DNA of 37,339 nucleotides from Gammaproteobacteria bacterium (GTDB lineage Bacteria > Pseudomonadota > Gammaproteobacteria > Pseudomonadales > Azotimanducaceae), in NCBI GenBank assembly GCA_004357385.1, contig SMWF01000119.1, positions 1-37,339 on the forward strand, written 5' to 3'. Made by a program: the position numbers and the translations under genes. Every line of letters starts with the position of its first letter. Position 1 is the first letter of the stretch. A model generated the notes under the pieces. That model did no database searches, was not told the DNA's origin, and saw nothing but the letters and a program-made list of their open reading frames with translations. Of the stretch, positions 21,994-30,625 are shown one piece after another.

Positions 21994-23274
21994 TCACGAC
22001 TGCTGCAGTCCCGGCGTTCGCGCCCGCATGATCTGCGGGCGCAGGATCAGGATCAGCAGGACACTCGCGAGCGTGATGACGGCCATGATCGGAAACAACA
22101 CCGGCAAGGTCAGCCATTGGCCCAGTACTGCGACGGGCATGGTCATCAGCTGCGCAAATCCCATGTTGAGCTGAAAGATGCTCATGATGCGACCGCGGAC
22201 CTCGTTCGGGACGAGCTGCTGAATCAGAATCGTGCTCGAGACCATCGTAATCGTCATGCCCGCACCCAGGCCTAAGTTCCCGATCACCACGTTGAGCACG
22301 GTGTGATCACTCACGAACACCAGGAACGAGACGGAAAACAGAACGGTTCCCAGGCCGATCAGCGCACCGCGGCGCTCAATGGCGGAGAACCGCGCGAGCG
22401 CGACGGCGGCCACTAAGGCGCCGATGCCCCAGGTCATCACGACCAGGCCCACGTTCTTAATCTCCACACCCACCACCGTGGTGACCCAGGTGGGACCGAG
22501 ATTGGCCGTGGCGGGGAACCCCAACCCCATCATGGTGGCGACCAACACGATGATCCAGAGAATCACCGGATGGTTGCGCGCATAGCGCAGTCCGTCGCGA
22601 ACGTCGCCGAACACCTCGCCCAGGCTATAGCGTGCGTGGCCGTGGCCACGGTCACCGAACACCGTGCGATACGACAACATCCCGATGAACACGATGGCAA
22701 TGAGATGCCCAACAGCGCTGAGCAGGTAGGCGCCACTGAAACCAAGGGAGTGAATGAGAAATCCCGTGCCGAACAGGGCGACGGGCATGGCCAGCTGACC
22801 CGCCGCCTGATTCAGTGACATGCCCGCAGGCGTCAGTTCAAGGCCCAGGATGTCCGGAACAATCGCGAGCCGCGTGGGCGCATCGATGCTCTGCAGACCG
22901 CCGGCCAGAAACGTGAGTGCGAAAAACGCCGCAAAAAACGCCGCACTGCCAACGCTGAAGAACATCAGTGCGGCGATCGCCAGCGTCGTCAGCAGGAGCA
23001 GCGATTGGGTGACCAGCAACAGCGCCCTGCGATCGAAGCGATCGGCGAGCGCGCCACCGTACAGCCCGAAGGTCAGCGTGCCCACCCCCCGGCTGGCACC
23101 GATCAGCGCGACGAGAATCAACCAGATGTCGTCCGGGGCGTTTTCCTGCACCCAGAGGATCTGCGTGATGAACTGCAGCGGCATCAGCATCTGGCCGATG
23201 GCAAATCCGCCGAGCAGCAGCCGGAAGTCGCGATTGCGCAGCGGGGCCAGCCCGCCGGTTCTATCCGACGCCAT
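21994..23274 (-). CDS. MFS transporter (EntS/MFS_3-like)
   Basis: 426 aa with about 12 membrane spans. Starts LAPLRNRDFRLLLGG, the usual opening of the EntS-type branch, and has a motif-A-like loop GGALADRFDRRALL between TM2 and TM3. Likely an inner-membrane proton-driven exporter of small hydrophobic compounds, siderophores or drugs; the substrate is unknown. Divergent from the flavoprotein gene across 138 bp, in which I see no clear operator. Confidence 0.9.
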   Translation of the reverse strand: MASDRTGGLAPLRNRDFRLLLGGFAIGQMLMPLQFITQILWVQENAPDDIWLILVALIGASRGVGTLTFGLYGGALADRFDRRALLLVTQSLLLLTTLAIAALMFFSVGSAAFFAAFFALTFLAGGLQSIDAPTRLAIVPDILGLELTPAGMSLNQAAGQLAMPVALFGTGFLIHSLGFSGAYLLSAVGHLIAIVFIGMLSYRTVFGDRGHGHARYSLGEVFGDVRDGLRYARNHPVILWIIVLVATMMGLGFPATANLGPTWVTTVVGVEIKNVGLVVMTWGIGALVAAVALARFSAIERRGALIGLGTVLFSVSFLVFVSDHTVLNVVIGNLGLGAGMTITMVSSTILIQQLVPNEVRGRIMSIFQLNMGFAQLMTMPVAVLGQWLTLPVLFPIMAVITLASVLLILILRPQIMRARTPGLQQS

Positions 23275-23412
23275 CAGTCGATGAACGAGTCACTGCGCTC
23301 CCAGCGGTCTGCTCTCCCCGGCAGAGACTAAGACGGCACGGAGCCGGATGGAAGCGCCGCAACTGCGGTAGCATTGACGCGATCGAGGTTCTTGGTCCAC
23401 GGTTCAACGACG

Positions 23413-24636
23413 ATGAAAGTGATCGTGATCGGCGCCGGCATCGGCGGTTCGGTGCTTGGGATGTCGCTTAAGCAACTCGGCATCGCCCACGTTCTGATCG
23501 AACAAGCGCCCGGCTTTTCCGAGGTTGGTGCGGGTATTCAACTGAGCCCCAATGGGGTGCGCGTACTCGAGACATTGGGCCTGGGCGATGCGCTGCGCGG
23601 GTTCTGTACCGAACCCGATTTTCATAAGTACAGCGCCTGGGATACCGGCGAGACGATCCTGCGCACGGCACTTATGCCGCGGGTACGTGAAGCCTACGGG
23701 CACGCGTATTACCACGCCCACCGGTCTGACCTGATCGACGCGCTCACCGCCTCGCTCGAGGCAAAGGCTTTGTGCCTCGACAGCGAAGTCGTGGACGTGG
23801 GCCAGGATGAGCATGCAGCCTGGGCCGTCACCGCGGACGGGCGTCGTTTCGAGGCGGACGTGTTAATCGGCGCCGACGGCATCCACTCGCGGGTGCGCGA
23901 GCAGGTGTTCAAACCCGGGCCGCCCCGGGCGTCGGGGTACGTGGCATGGCGCGGTGTCGTGGATGCCGCGGACATCGAAGACCTCGAGATACCCGTGTCC
24001 GCTTACGTCGACATGGGGCCGGGATTGTCCTTCGTCTACTACTACGTCTGCGGCGGGGCGCGGCTCAACTGGATCGCACTCGGCCAGAGCAAAGGCGCAA
24101 AACGAGAATCCTGGTCCCAGACAGCCAGCAAGGCGGAGGTGATCGCCGCGTTCGACGGTTGGTATGCGCGACCACGCCACCTCATTGAAGCGACGAAACA
24201 ACCCTTCGTTACCGCGCTCTACGACCGTGACCCGCTGGATTCCTGGGTCGCCGGGCGGATCGCTCTCATGGGGGACGCCGCACACGCCATGCTGCCCTAC
24301 CACGCCCAGGGTGCGGTGCAGTCTATTGAAGATGCCTGGGTGCTGGCGCGCACGCTCTCGCTGAGTGACGGTGATGTGGTGGTGGCGCTGCGACACTACG
24401 AGACGCTGCGTCGCGATCGCGCCAACCAACTCGTTCAGCAGTCGCGCAATGCGGAACGCTGGTATCACGTGCAGGACGTTGGGGAAGTGGCGGCGCGCAA
24501 CGCCCGTTTCCGCCGCAACAATGAGCAGTTCGGAGACGATTTCTCACCCCAGCAACATTGGCTGTACAGCTACGACGCGGAGCAGGCGGCATTAGGCACC
24601 GACACGGCCTGGCGCGACTTGCCGGCCTGGTCCTGA
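23413..24636 (+). CDS. FAD-dependent monooxygenase, salicylate-hydroxylase-like
   Basis: 407 aa, class A flavoprotein hydroxylase. GAGIGG (residues about 7-12) binds FAD, GADGIHSRVR is the DG fingerprint, and GRIALMGDAAHAMLPYHAQGA is the GD fingerprint. Start chosen at MKVIVIGAGIGG; the ribosome site is poor and 13 open codons precede it. Typically hydroxylates aromatic acids with NAD(P)H and O2. It stands 83 bp before the ABM/ArsR pair, but the operators between them suggest separate control. Confidence 0.92.
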   Translation: MKVIVIGAGIGGSVLGMSLKQLGIAHVLIEQAPGFSEVGAGIQLSPNGVRVLETLGLGDALRGFCTEPDFHKYSAWDTGETILRTALMPRVREAYGHAYYHAHRSDLIDALTASLEAKALCLDSEVVDVGQDEHAAWAVTADGRRFEADVLIGADGIHSRVREQVFKPGPPRASGYVAWRGVVDAADIEDLEIPVSAYVDMGPGLSFVYYYVCGGARLNWIALGQSKGAKRESWSQTASKAEVIAAFDGWYARPRHLIEATKQPFVTALYDRDPLDSWVAGRIALMGDAAHAMLPYHAQGAVQSIEDAWVLARTLSLSDGDVVVALRHYETLRRDRANQLVQQSRNAERWYHVQDVGEVAARNARFRRNNEQFGDDFSPQQHWLYSYDAEQAALGTDTAWRDLPAWS

Positions 24637-24650
24637 CGGCCCGCCCTCAT

Positions 24651-24703
24651 TTAGCGTTCTTGCTAATTAACTCGGTCGATGCGATGATTAGCAGCCTCGC
24701 TAA
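24651..24703 (+). promoter_or_regulatory. Two ArsR-type operators around a promoter
   Basis: TTAGC-N6-GCTAA occurs twice, at 24651-24666 and 24688-24703, with identical arms and different centres. Their starts are 37 bp apart. Between and over them a possible promoter is TTGCTA (24660-24665), 17 bp, GATGAT (24683-24688). The operators would thus cover the -35 box and touch the -10 box. The start codon of the ABM-like gene is 17 bp past the second site. The natural binder is the ArsR protein encoded in the same operon (inference). Confidence 0.7.
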
Positions 24704-24719
24704 ACATTGAGACGCCCTC

Positions 24720-25040
24720 ATGCCGAACACAGTGATCTGTCACTACCGCGTTGCCTCGGGAAACGAAGCCGCATTCGAAACGCTCCTGCGCAACCACTGG
24801 CCCACGCTGCACCGACTCGGGCTGGTCACCGATGCGTCGTCGGTGCACTACAAGGGTGCGGAACAAGACAACGGCCAACCGATTTACTTCGAGATTTTCG
24901 ACTGGCAAGATGGCGCAAGTGACCGGGCACACGAGCACCCCGAAGTGATGGCTATCTGGGAGCCAATGGATCAGCTGTGCGAGACGCGCGGCGACAAACC
25001 CAACATGGAGTTTCCACACGTCGAGCGCTTGGGTGACTAA
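24720..25040 (+). CDS. Small dimeric alpha-beta barrel (ABM-like) protein
   Basis: 106 aa. Strand-helix pattern NTVICHYRVASGNEAAFETLL, then a helix with RNHWPTLHRLGL, a strand VHYKG, and YFEIFDWQDGASDRAHEHPEV, where the conserved-looking EIF.W and H.HPEV blocks fit ABM/EthD-like ferredoxin folds. Function is unknown; possibly a small monooxygenase or a carrier or sensor of the compound that controls the ArsR partner. Its stop overlaps the ArsR start by 8 bp, so the genes are coupled. Confidence 0.7.
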   Translation: MPNTVICHYRVASGNEAAFETLLRNHWPTLHRLGLVTDASSVHYKGAEQDNGQPIYFEIFDWQDGASDRAHEHPEVMAIWEPMDQLCETRGDKPNMEFPHVERLGD

Positions 25041-25326
25041 ACCCAAGGGGCTCGAAGCGCTCGAGACAGCCGACGCGGTCTTCGCCGCACTCGCCCATCC
25101 CGCCCGGCGCCAGATTCTGCTCTCGGTACACTATCGCGGCACGGCCAACGCGGGGGAGATCGCGCGCCGGTTCGAGTGCAGCTGGCCAACGACCAGCCGG
25201 CACCTCGCGACCCTGGTGACCAGCGGACTGTTGAACGTGAGCAGGCAGGGGCGGACGCGGGTGTATTCGACCAACGCAGATCTGCTACGCGGTCTGCTCG
25301 CGCAGTGGTCTGAATACTTCGAGTAA
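25033..25326 (+). CDS. ArsR-family transcriptional regulator
   Basis: 97 aa from a GTG start at 25033, inside the end of the preceding gene. AVFAALAHPARRQILL is the typical ArsR opening, followed by the recognition helix SWPTTSRHLATLVTSGLL and the wing VSRQGRTRVYST. There are no metal-binding cysteine pairs such as CxC in helix alpha-3 (a single C occurs before SWPT), so an organic ligand is more likely than arsenic or zinc. Likely represses its own operon through the TTAGC-N6-GCTAA sites. Confidence 0.9.
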   Translation: MTKPKGLEALETADAVFAALAHPARRQILLSVHYRGTANAGEIARRFECSWPTTSRHLATLVTSGLLNVSRQGRTRVYSTNADLLRGLLAQWSEYFE

Positions 25327-25372
25327 AATCAGTGGCGCCTTCGCTGCGACTGGCAGCGCACGGGAGAGACGC

Positions 25373-26914
25373 ATGAACATTCAAAAGCTGGGCGCGATCC
25401 TGATTGCCACGGCGACCTTCCTCGCAAGCGCCTGTAGCCCGTCCGGCCCAGATCAGCAATCGACAGACAGCGCCACGGGCGTCAACGAACCACCACCCGC
25501 AGCGTCGTCCGGCACCAACCTGGATACCTACTCCGCCCGTACGGCCACCGGCACCGCGCTCGACGAACTCGAGCTGCTGCGGGAATCCTGGTCGGGCGAC
25601 CTTGACGGCATGATCGAGCGCGACATGATCCGCGCACTCGTGCCCATGAGCAAGACCTTCTACTTTCTGGATGGAGGCGACCAGCGTGGGCTTGCCTACG
25701 ATGCCGCCCAGTTGTTCGGACAACAGCTCAACGAACGGCTCAATCGAGGCCACCTGAAGGTGCACGTGGTGATGATTCCGGTGGCTCGCGATGACCTCAT
25801 CGATGGTCTCCTCGCGGGTTACGGTGACATCGCGCTGGGCAACCTCACCATCACCCCCGAACGCACCGCGCTCGTCGATTTCTCGGACCCGTTCCTGGAG
25901 GGGGTCAAGGAACTCATCGTCACGGGCCCGTCGGCAGCGCCGCTGCGCACGCTCGACGATCTGGGCGGACGCGAAATCTACGTGCGCGAATCGAGCAGCT
26001 ACTACCGGAGCCTGGTGCGTTTGAACGAGCGCTTGCGCGCGCAGGGCAAGGAACTGATTACCCTGAGCCTGGCACCAGAGGCACTCGAAGATGAAGACCT
26101 GCTTGAGATGGTCAACGCAGGGCTCGTTCCCATCGTCGTGGTAGACAGCCACAAGGCAGCGTTCTGGGCGCAGATATTTACCGACCTGCGCGTGCGCGAC
26201 GACCTCGCCGTTGCCAAAGATCAGCAGATCGGCTGGGCCTTCCGAAAGGACAGTCCGCTACTTGCGAGCGCCATCAACGAGTTCGTGGCGGGCCACAAGA
26301 AGGGAACGTTGATGGGAAATATCTCGTTCAACCGCTATTTGCAGGACACGAAGTGGGCAGAGCGCGCGCTGAACGACGAGGGCCGCATGCGCCTAGAGAA
26401 TCTCATCGGATTGTTCGAAACGTACGGTGCTAAATACGGTCTGCCCGCTCTGCTGATCGCCGCGCAGGGCTACCAGGAGTCACGCCTCGATCAGAGTGTT
26501 CGATCCCCCGCCGGGGCCGTTGGAGTAATGCAGTTGCTGCCTTCTACGGCACGCGACCCCAACGTCAACATCCCCAACATCGATCAGGTAGAGAGCAACA
26601 TCGAGGCGGGCACCAAATACCTGAGCTTCATCCACGACCGCTACTTCGCGACCGATAGCGACATGAGCGATCTCGACAAGGTGCTGTTCAGCTTCGCGGC
26701 CTACAATGCGGGCCCGGCGCGGATCGCCCGACTGCGCAGCCAGGCCGAAGTGTTGGGACTGGACCCTGACGTCTGGTTTCGCAATGTCGAAACCGTCGCG
26801 GCCGAGGAAATCGGTCGGGAAACCGTGCAATACGTCAGCAACATCTATAAATACTACATCGCCTACGAGCGCATGATGATGCTGCAGAAGTCGCGGGACA
26901 ATGCGCTCAGGTAG
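25373..26914 (+). CDS. MltF-like lytic transglycosylase lipoprotein
   Basis: 513 aa. Lipoprotein signal with lipobox LASAC at about residue 21, followed by a low-complexity linker. Residues about 80-320 form a solute-binding-protein-like domain (ALVPMSKTFYFLD, GDIALGNLTITPERTALVDFSDP). Residues about 345-500 form the SLT domain: catalytic E369 in GYQESRLDQ, then GAVGVMQLLPSTA and FAAYNAGPARI. This is the MltF layout, in which the SBP-like part regulates cleavage of peptidoglycan glycan strands. It acts in the periplasm, probably anchored to a membrane. Its start lies 46 bp after arsR; an own promoter is not visible. Confidence 0.9.
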   Translation: MNIQKLGAILIATATFLASACSPSGPDQQSTDSATGVNEPPPAASSGTNLDTYSARTATGTALDELELLRESWSGDLDGMIERDMIRALVPMSKTFYFLDGGDQRGLAYDAAQLFGQQLNERLNRGHLKVHVVMIPVARDDLIDGLLAGYGDIALGNLTITPERTALVDFSDPFLEGVKELIVTGPSAAPLRTLDDLGGREIYVRESSSYYRSLVRLNERLRAQGKELITLSLAPEALEDEDLLEMVNAGLVPIVVVDSHKAAFWAQIFTDLRVRDDLAVAKDQQIGWAFRKDSPLLASAINEFVAGHKKGTLMGNISFNRYLQDTKWAERALNDEGRMRLENLIGLFETYGAKYGLPALLIAAQGYQESRLDQSVRSPAGAVGVMQLLPSTARDPNVNIPNIDQVESNIEAGTKYLSFIHDRYFATDSDMSDLDKVLFSFAAYNAGPARIARLRSQAEVLGLDPDVWFRNVETVAAEEIGRETVQYVSNIYKYYIAYERMMMLQKSRDNALR

Positions 26915-26941
26915 GTGCCGGAACCACCCGAATAACTCGGA

Positions 26942-28237
26942 CTACGCCGCCCGCCGCCGCGTTCTGCGCCGCGGACGCCGCCCGCCTGCGCGGTTGCCGT
27001 TGGATCGGCCTTGCGAGGAAGACCGACGGGGCCTCTGGTTGTCCGGGCCCTGCCGCGACTCCGGCTGCGGATCCATCCGCTGGATCGTGGCCAGTTCCCG
27101 ATCCGGAAGCTCCACCACCACTTCCCTGGGCGTGTGTTTGATCAGCCGTTCCACCGCGCGCAGGCGGCCGAGTTCGGACGGGTCCACCAGCGACCACGCC
27201 ACACCGGTTGCACCGGCACGGGCTGTGCGGCCGATACGGTGCACGTAACTCTCAGGCTCGTGAGGGAGCTCGTAGTTGAACACATGGGAAACCCCATCGA
27301 TGTCGATGCCGCGCGCGGCGATGTCCGTGGCGACCAGCACCCAGGCATCACCATTCTTGAAGTTCGCCAGCGCCCGCTGACGCGCGCCCTGGCTTTTGTT
27401 GCCATGAATGGCTTCGGCGACGATGCCGTCGTTGCCCAACTGCTTCGCCAGCCGGTTCGCGCCATGCTTGGTGCGCGTAAACACGATCGCCCGGGACACG
27501 TCATCGTCGTGTAGCAGATGCCGGAGCACGTCGCGCTTATCGGCGTTGTTTACCATGACCACGCGCTGGTCGACCTCCCGCAAGGTCATCTGCTTGGGTG
27601 AGACATCGACCCGCACCGGGTCCTTAAGCATCTCCTGCGCCAGTGCAACCACTTCCTTCGGCATGGTGGCCGAGAACAGGAGCGACTGACGAGTATTCGG
27701 AGTCTGCGACACGATGCGCTTCACATCCCGCACAAAACCCATATCAAGCAAACGATCCGCTTCGTCCAGGACCAACACGGACACCGCCGAAAGATCCAGG
27801 TGGCCTTGGCCGGCGAGATCCAACAACCGCCCGGGGGTAGCCACCAGCACGTCGACACCCTTTCGCAGTGCGTTGACCTGCGGGCGCTGACCCACGCCGC
27901 CGAAGACGACGGCATGGCGAAGCTTCGTGTACCTGCCGTAGGTCGCAAACTCTTCAGCGATCTGCATGGCCAGTTCACGGGTCGGCGCAAGGACCAGCGC
28001 GCGGGGTCGCTTGGATTGGGCACGCTGGTTGGCATCATCCAATCGTTGCAACACGGGCAACGCGAACGCCGCCGTTTTGCCGGTTCCGGTCTGTGCAACA
28101 CCGAGCAGATCCCGACCTTCTAACAGGGTGGGGATGGCTCGCGCCTGGATGGGAGTAGGTTGTTCGTAACCCACGTCGTTCAAGGCACGGAGCAATTTTC
28201 CGCCGAGCCCCAGAGATTCGAAATTATTCTGATTCAA
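26942..28237 (-). CDS. rhlE: DEAD-box RNA helicase, RhlE type
   Basis: About 431 aa from a TTG at 28237, placed just before the Q-motif block FESLGLGGKLL with GGAAAAG upstream. The frame stays open to a GTG at 28390, but the extra 51 residues do not resemble the family. Motifs: Q (YEQPTPIQ), I (AQTGTGKT), Ia (PTRELA), II (DEAD in VLVLDEADRLLDMG), III (SAT), VI (HRIGRTARAG). The tail is rich in Arg, Gly and Gln (RRPRRRTRRRAA), typical of RhlE proteins. It unwinds RNA in ribosome assembly or decay. Convergent with the MltF-like gene. Confidence 0.9.
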   Translation of the reverse strand: MNQNNFESLGLGGKLLRALNDVGYEQPTPIQARAIPTLLEGRDLLGVAQTGTGKTAAFALPVLQRLDDANQRAQSKRPRALVLAPTRELAMQIAEEFATYGRYTKLRHAVVFGGVGQRPQVNALRKGVDVLVATPGRLLDLAGQGHLDLSAVSVLVLDEADRLLDMGFVRDVKRIVSQTPNTRQSLLFSATMPKEVVALAQEMLKDPVRVDVSPKQMTLREVDQRVVMVNNADKRDVLRHLLHDDDVSRAIVFTRTKHGANRLAKQLGNDGIVAEAIHGNKSQGARQRALANFKNGDAWVLVATDIAARGIDIDGVSHVFNYELPHEPESYVHRIGRTARAGATGVAWSLVDPSELGRLRAVERLIKHTPREVVVELPDRELATIQRMDPQPESRQGPDNQRPRRSSSQGRSNGNRAGGRRPRRRTRRRAA

Positions 28238-28570
28238 TTGTCTTTTCCAATAAGGAGAGTCGCCAACATACGCACGGCCCAAAGCGATGGCGGGCCGCAA
28301 TGACGTTGCCTCTCTCAATTTTCGAGAGTTGCCGTCAACCCCACGCACGATAAGGAGGAACGGAATATTCAAGGGGTATCGAGATGACACTCATCGACTG
28401 AGAGCGTCGCGCGTTCGACACGCGGGCGCACCTTGAGGGTTGGGGCCGTTTAAGTCAAGGAATGGATTCACGATATGCGGGTCGGTCGCGCAGTGCTCCT
28501 GCGCTGCCCGATCGGCTACTATCAACCGCGGGGCCGATTCAACGACCGCTGACCAAGGGGGGCTCGCTGC
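28238..28570. other. Divergent intergenic region with hairpins
   Basis: The 333 bp between the helicase and the Baeyer-Villiger-type gene carry two inverted repeats on the helicase side: CGGCCC / GGGCCG (28275-28280 with 28292-28297) and CTCTC / GAGAG (28312-28316 with 28324-28328). If transcribed with the helicase they would fold in its 5' leader. The plus-strand side has no recognisable operator. Confidence 0.4.
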
Positions 28571-30169
28571 ATGGCCAACCAACGGTACGACGTGATCGTA
28601 GTCGGCGCCGGTTTCGCCGGCGTCTATGCGCTGCACAAGTTGCGCGGCCTTGGGCAGACCGTGCGCGTATTCGAAGCCGGTAGCGGCATCGGCGGCACCT
28701 GGTTCTGGAATCGCTACCCGGGCGCGCGCTGCGACATCGAGAGCATGGAGTATTCCTATCAGTTCTCCGCCGAGTTGCAACAGGACTGGGAGTGGACGGA
28801 GCGCTATGCGACCCAGCCGGAGATTCTGAACTACATCAATCACGTCACCGACCGCTTCGATTTGCGCGGCGACATCCAGTTGAACACCCGGGTTGATTCC
28901 GCTCACTTTGACGAATCGACAAACCGTTGGGCAGTGAACACCAGCGATGGCGGCGAATTCGATGCAAAGTACGTGATCATGGCCACGGGTTGTTTGTCCT
29001 CGACCAACCTGCCGAACTTCGACGGTCTGGACAGTTTCGCCGGCGAGTGGTACCACACCGGCCAATGGCCCCACGAGCCGATAGATTTCAGCGGTAAGCG
29101 GGTGGCGGTGATCGGCACCGGCTCCTCCGGCATTCAATGCATCCCGTTGATCGCCGAGCACGTGGAACAAATGACCGTGTTCCAACGCTCCCCCAATTTT
29201 TCGATTCCGGCCCACAACCAGCCACTCGATCCGGACTGTGTGCGCGAGAGAAAGGCCAGCTACCCGGCGTTTCGCGCAGCCAACAAGGAAACCGCGTTTC
29301 ATGCCAACTTCGACTACAACGAAGCCAATGCCGTAGACGTCTCCGCCGAGGAGCGCGTCCGTGAATACGAATCGCGCTGGGCAAGCGGCGGCTTACCGTT
29401 TCTCGCATCATTCGCTGATTTAATCTTCGATGCAGACGCGAACGCGACCGCCGCAGACTTCATCCGCGGTAAGATCCATGAACTCGTGGACGACCCCGCC
29501 ACCGCAGCCCTGTTGACGCCGACGAGTGTGGTGGGGTGCAAACGGTTGTGCGTCGATACGAACTACTACGCGACCTTCAATCGATCCAACGTCACGCTGG
29601 TGGACGTGTCTGACGATCCGATCAAAACCATTACGCGCGTGGGGCTCAACACCGCCACGCGCGAATACGCATTCGACACCCTGGTCTTTGCCACCGGCTT
29701 CGACGCCATGACCGGCGCGTTGGCCAAGATCGATATCCAAGGCCTCGCGGCACGCACGCTACAGGACGCGTGGAAGGAAGGACCGAAAACCTATCTCGGG
29801 CTGGCCGTTGCGGGCTTTCCCAATCTGTTCACCGTCACCGGTCCAGGCAGCCCGTCGGTGCTGACCAACATGCTGCCGTCGATCGAGCATCACGTGGACT
29901 GGATCGCCGACTGCATCGCCTACGTCGACCGGAAAGGCGTCGCGCGCATTGACGCCACACCCGAGGCGCAAGATGCCTGGGTCGCCCACGTGAACGAAGT
30001 CGGCGCTTCCAGTTTGTATCCCACCTGCAACTCCTGGTATCTCGGCGCCAACATCCCTGGCAAGCCCAGGGTGTTCATGCCGTATCTCGGATTTCCGCCT
30101 TACGCGGAAAAGTGCCGGGAGGTCGCAGACAGCGGATATGACGGGTTTACGTTGACGGCGCGGGGGTAG
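28571..30169 (+). CDS. Baeyer-Villiger-type flavin monooxygenase
   Basis: 532 aa. First dinucleotide fold VVGAGFAG (FAD), then GIGGTWFWNRYPGARCD, the second fold VIGTGSSGIQ (NADPH), and between them the Baeyer-Villiger fingerprint FxGxxxHTxxWP at 156-167 (FAGEWYHTGQWP). Very similar in layout to cyclohexanone, phenylacetone and steroid monooxygenases: converts ketones to esters or lactones with NADPH and O2. A G-rich ribosome site (GGGGG) precedes the ATG. A small gene follows 70 bp downstream and may be co-transcribed. Confidence 0.94.
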   Translation: MANQRYDVIVVGAGFAGVYALHKLRGLGQTVRVFEAGSGIGGTWFWNRYPGARCDIESMEYSYQFSAELQQDWEWTERYATQPEILNYINHVTDRFDLRGDIQLNTRVDSAHFDESTNRWAVNTSDGGEFDAKYVIMATGCLSSTNLPNFDGLDSFAGEWYHTGQWPHEPIDFSGKRVAVIGTGSSGIQCIPLIAEHVEQMTVFQRSPNFSIPAHNQPLDPDCVRERKASYPAFRAANKETAFHANFDYNEANAVDVSAEERVREYESRWASGGLPFLASFADLIFDADANATAADFIRGKIHELVDDPATAALLTPTSVVGCKRLCVDTNYYATFNRSNVTLVDVSDDPIKTITRVGLNTATREYAFDTLVFATGFDAMTGALAKIDIQGLAARTLQDAWKEGPKTYLGLAVAGFPNLFTVTGPGSPSVLTNMLPSIEHHVDWIADCIAYVDRKGVARIDATPEAQDAWVAHVNEVGASSLYPTCNSWYLGANIPGKPRVFMPYLGFPPYAEKCREVADSGYDGFTLTARG

Positions 30170-30239
30170 CCCGGCTGCTTGCAAGTGGGTTTCCAAAGGG
30201 GGATAACGTCAGTCCGATTCCGCAAAGAGGGAGAACCGT

Positions 30240-30557
30240 ATGCCACTTCACGTCAGCAAATTCGAGCGCCTGGACGCGGCCGACCGCAACGAATTGGCCT
30301 TAGCTGCGCTGGAAGCCTGTCGCGCGGCGCGCGCCACGCCAGGGGTGACTCAAAGCCGATTTTACTGGGTCAACCCCAACGAGATCGCAATCGTCACAGA
30401 CGCTGAGCCGGGCGCCTGGGGGCCGGGTTCCGGTAACGCGCCGGATGCTCGGAACGCCAAGGCCGTGTTTGCGCTCGCGGACCTGGCACGTCAGACGGTG
30501 TCCGAGACCTGGGTGGACGCACGGGCCGGCGAGGAGACCTACAAAGCCAGCCAATGA
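30240..30557 (+). CDS. Small protein downstream of the Baeyer-Villiger gene, unknown
   Basis: 105 aa, good GGGAGAA ribosome site. Pattern LHVSKFERLDAADRNELALAALEACRAA, then SRFYWVNPNEIAIVTDAEPG and a helical, charged end. The strand-helix-strand order hints at a ferredoxin-like dimeric barrel, but I do not recognise a family. Followed by an intrinsic terminator. It may be an accessory protein for the upstream monooxygenase (inference from position). Confidence 0.75.
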   Translation: MPLHVSKFERLDAADRNELALAALEACRAARATPGVTQSRFYWVNPNEIAIVTDAEPGAWGPGSGNAPDARNAKAVFALADLARQTVSETWVDARAGEETYKASQ

Positions 30558-30573
30558 TCGAGACGCGTTGGCC

Positions 30574-30606
30574 AAGGGATGGTGCGATTCGCACCGCCCT
30601 TCTTTT
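30574..30606 (+). terminator. Intrinsic terminator
   Basis: Stem AAGGG-[A]-TGGTGCG / CGCACCGCCCTT with one bulged A and a 3-base loop (ATT), followed by CTTTT at 30602-30606. It lies 16 bp after the stop of the small gene at 30557 and shields the convergent TerB-like gene. Confidence 0.75.
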
Positions 30607-30625
30607 GTGCTGCGTTATCCAGGCA

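Noticed and set aside
24720..25326. Arsenic-resistance operon
   Set aside because: The ArsR-family protein has no visible CxC arsenic site and there is no arsenate reductase or arsenite pump; the partner is an ABM-like protein.
28391..29302. A 303-codon minus-strand open frame upstream of the helicase
   Set aside because: It overlaps the Baeyer-Villiger-type gene in antisense, and that gene has all flavin and NADPH motifs.
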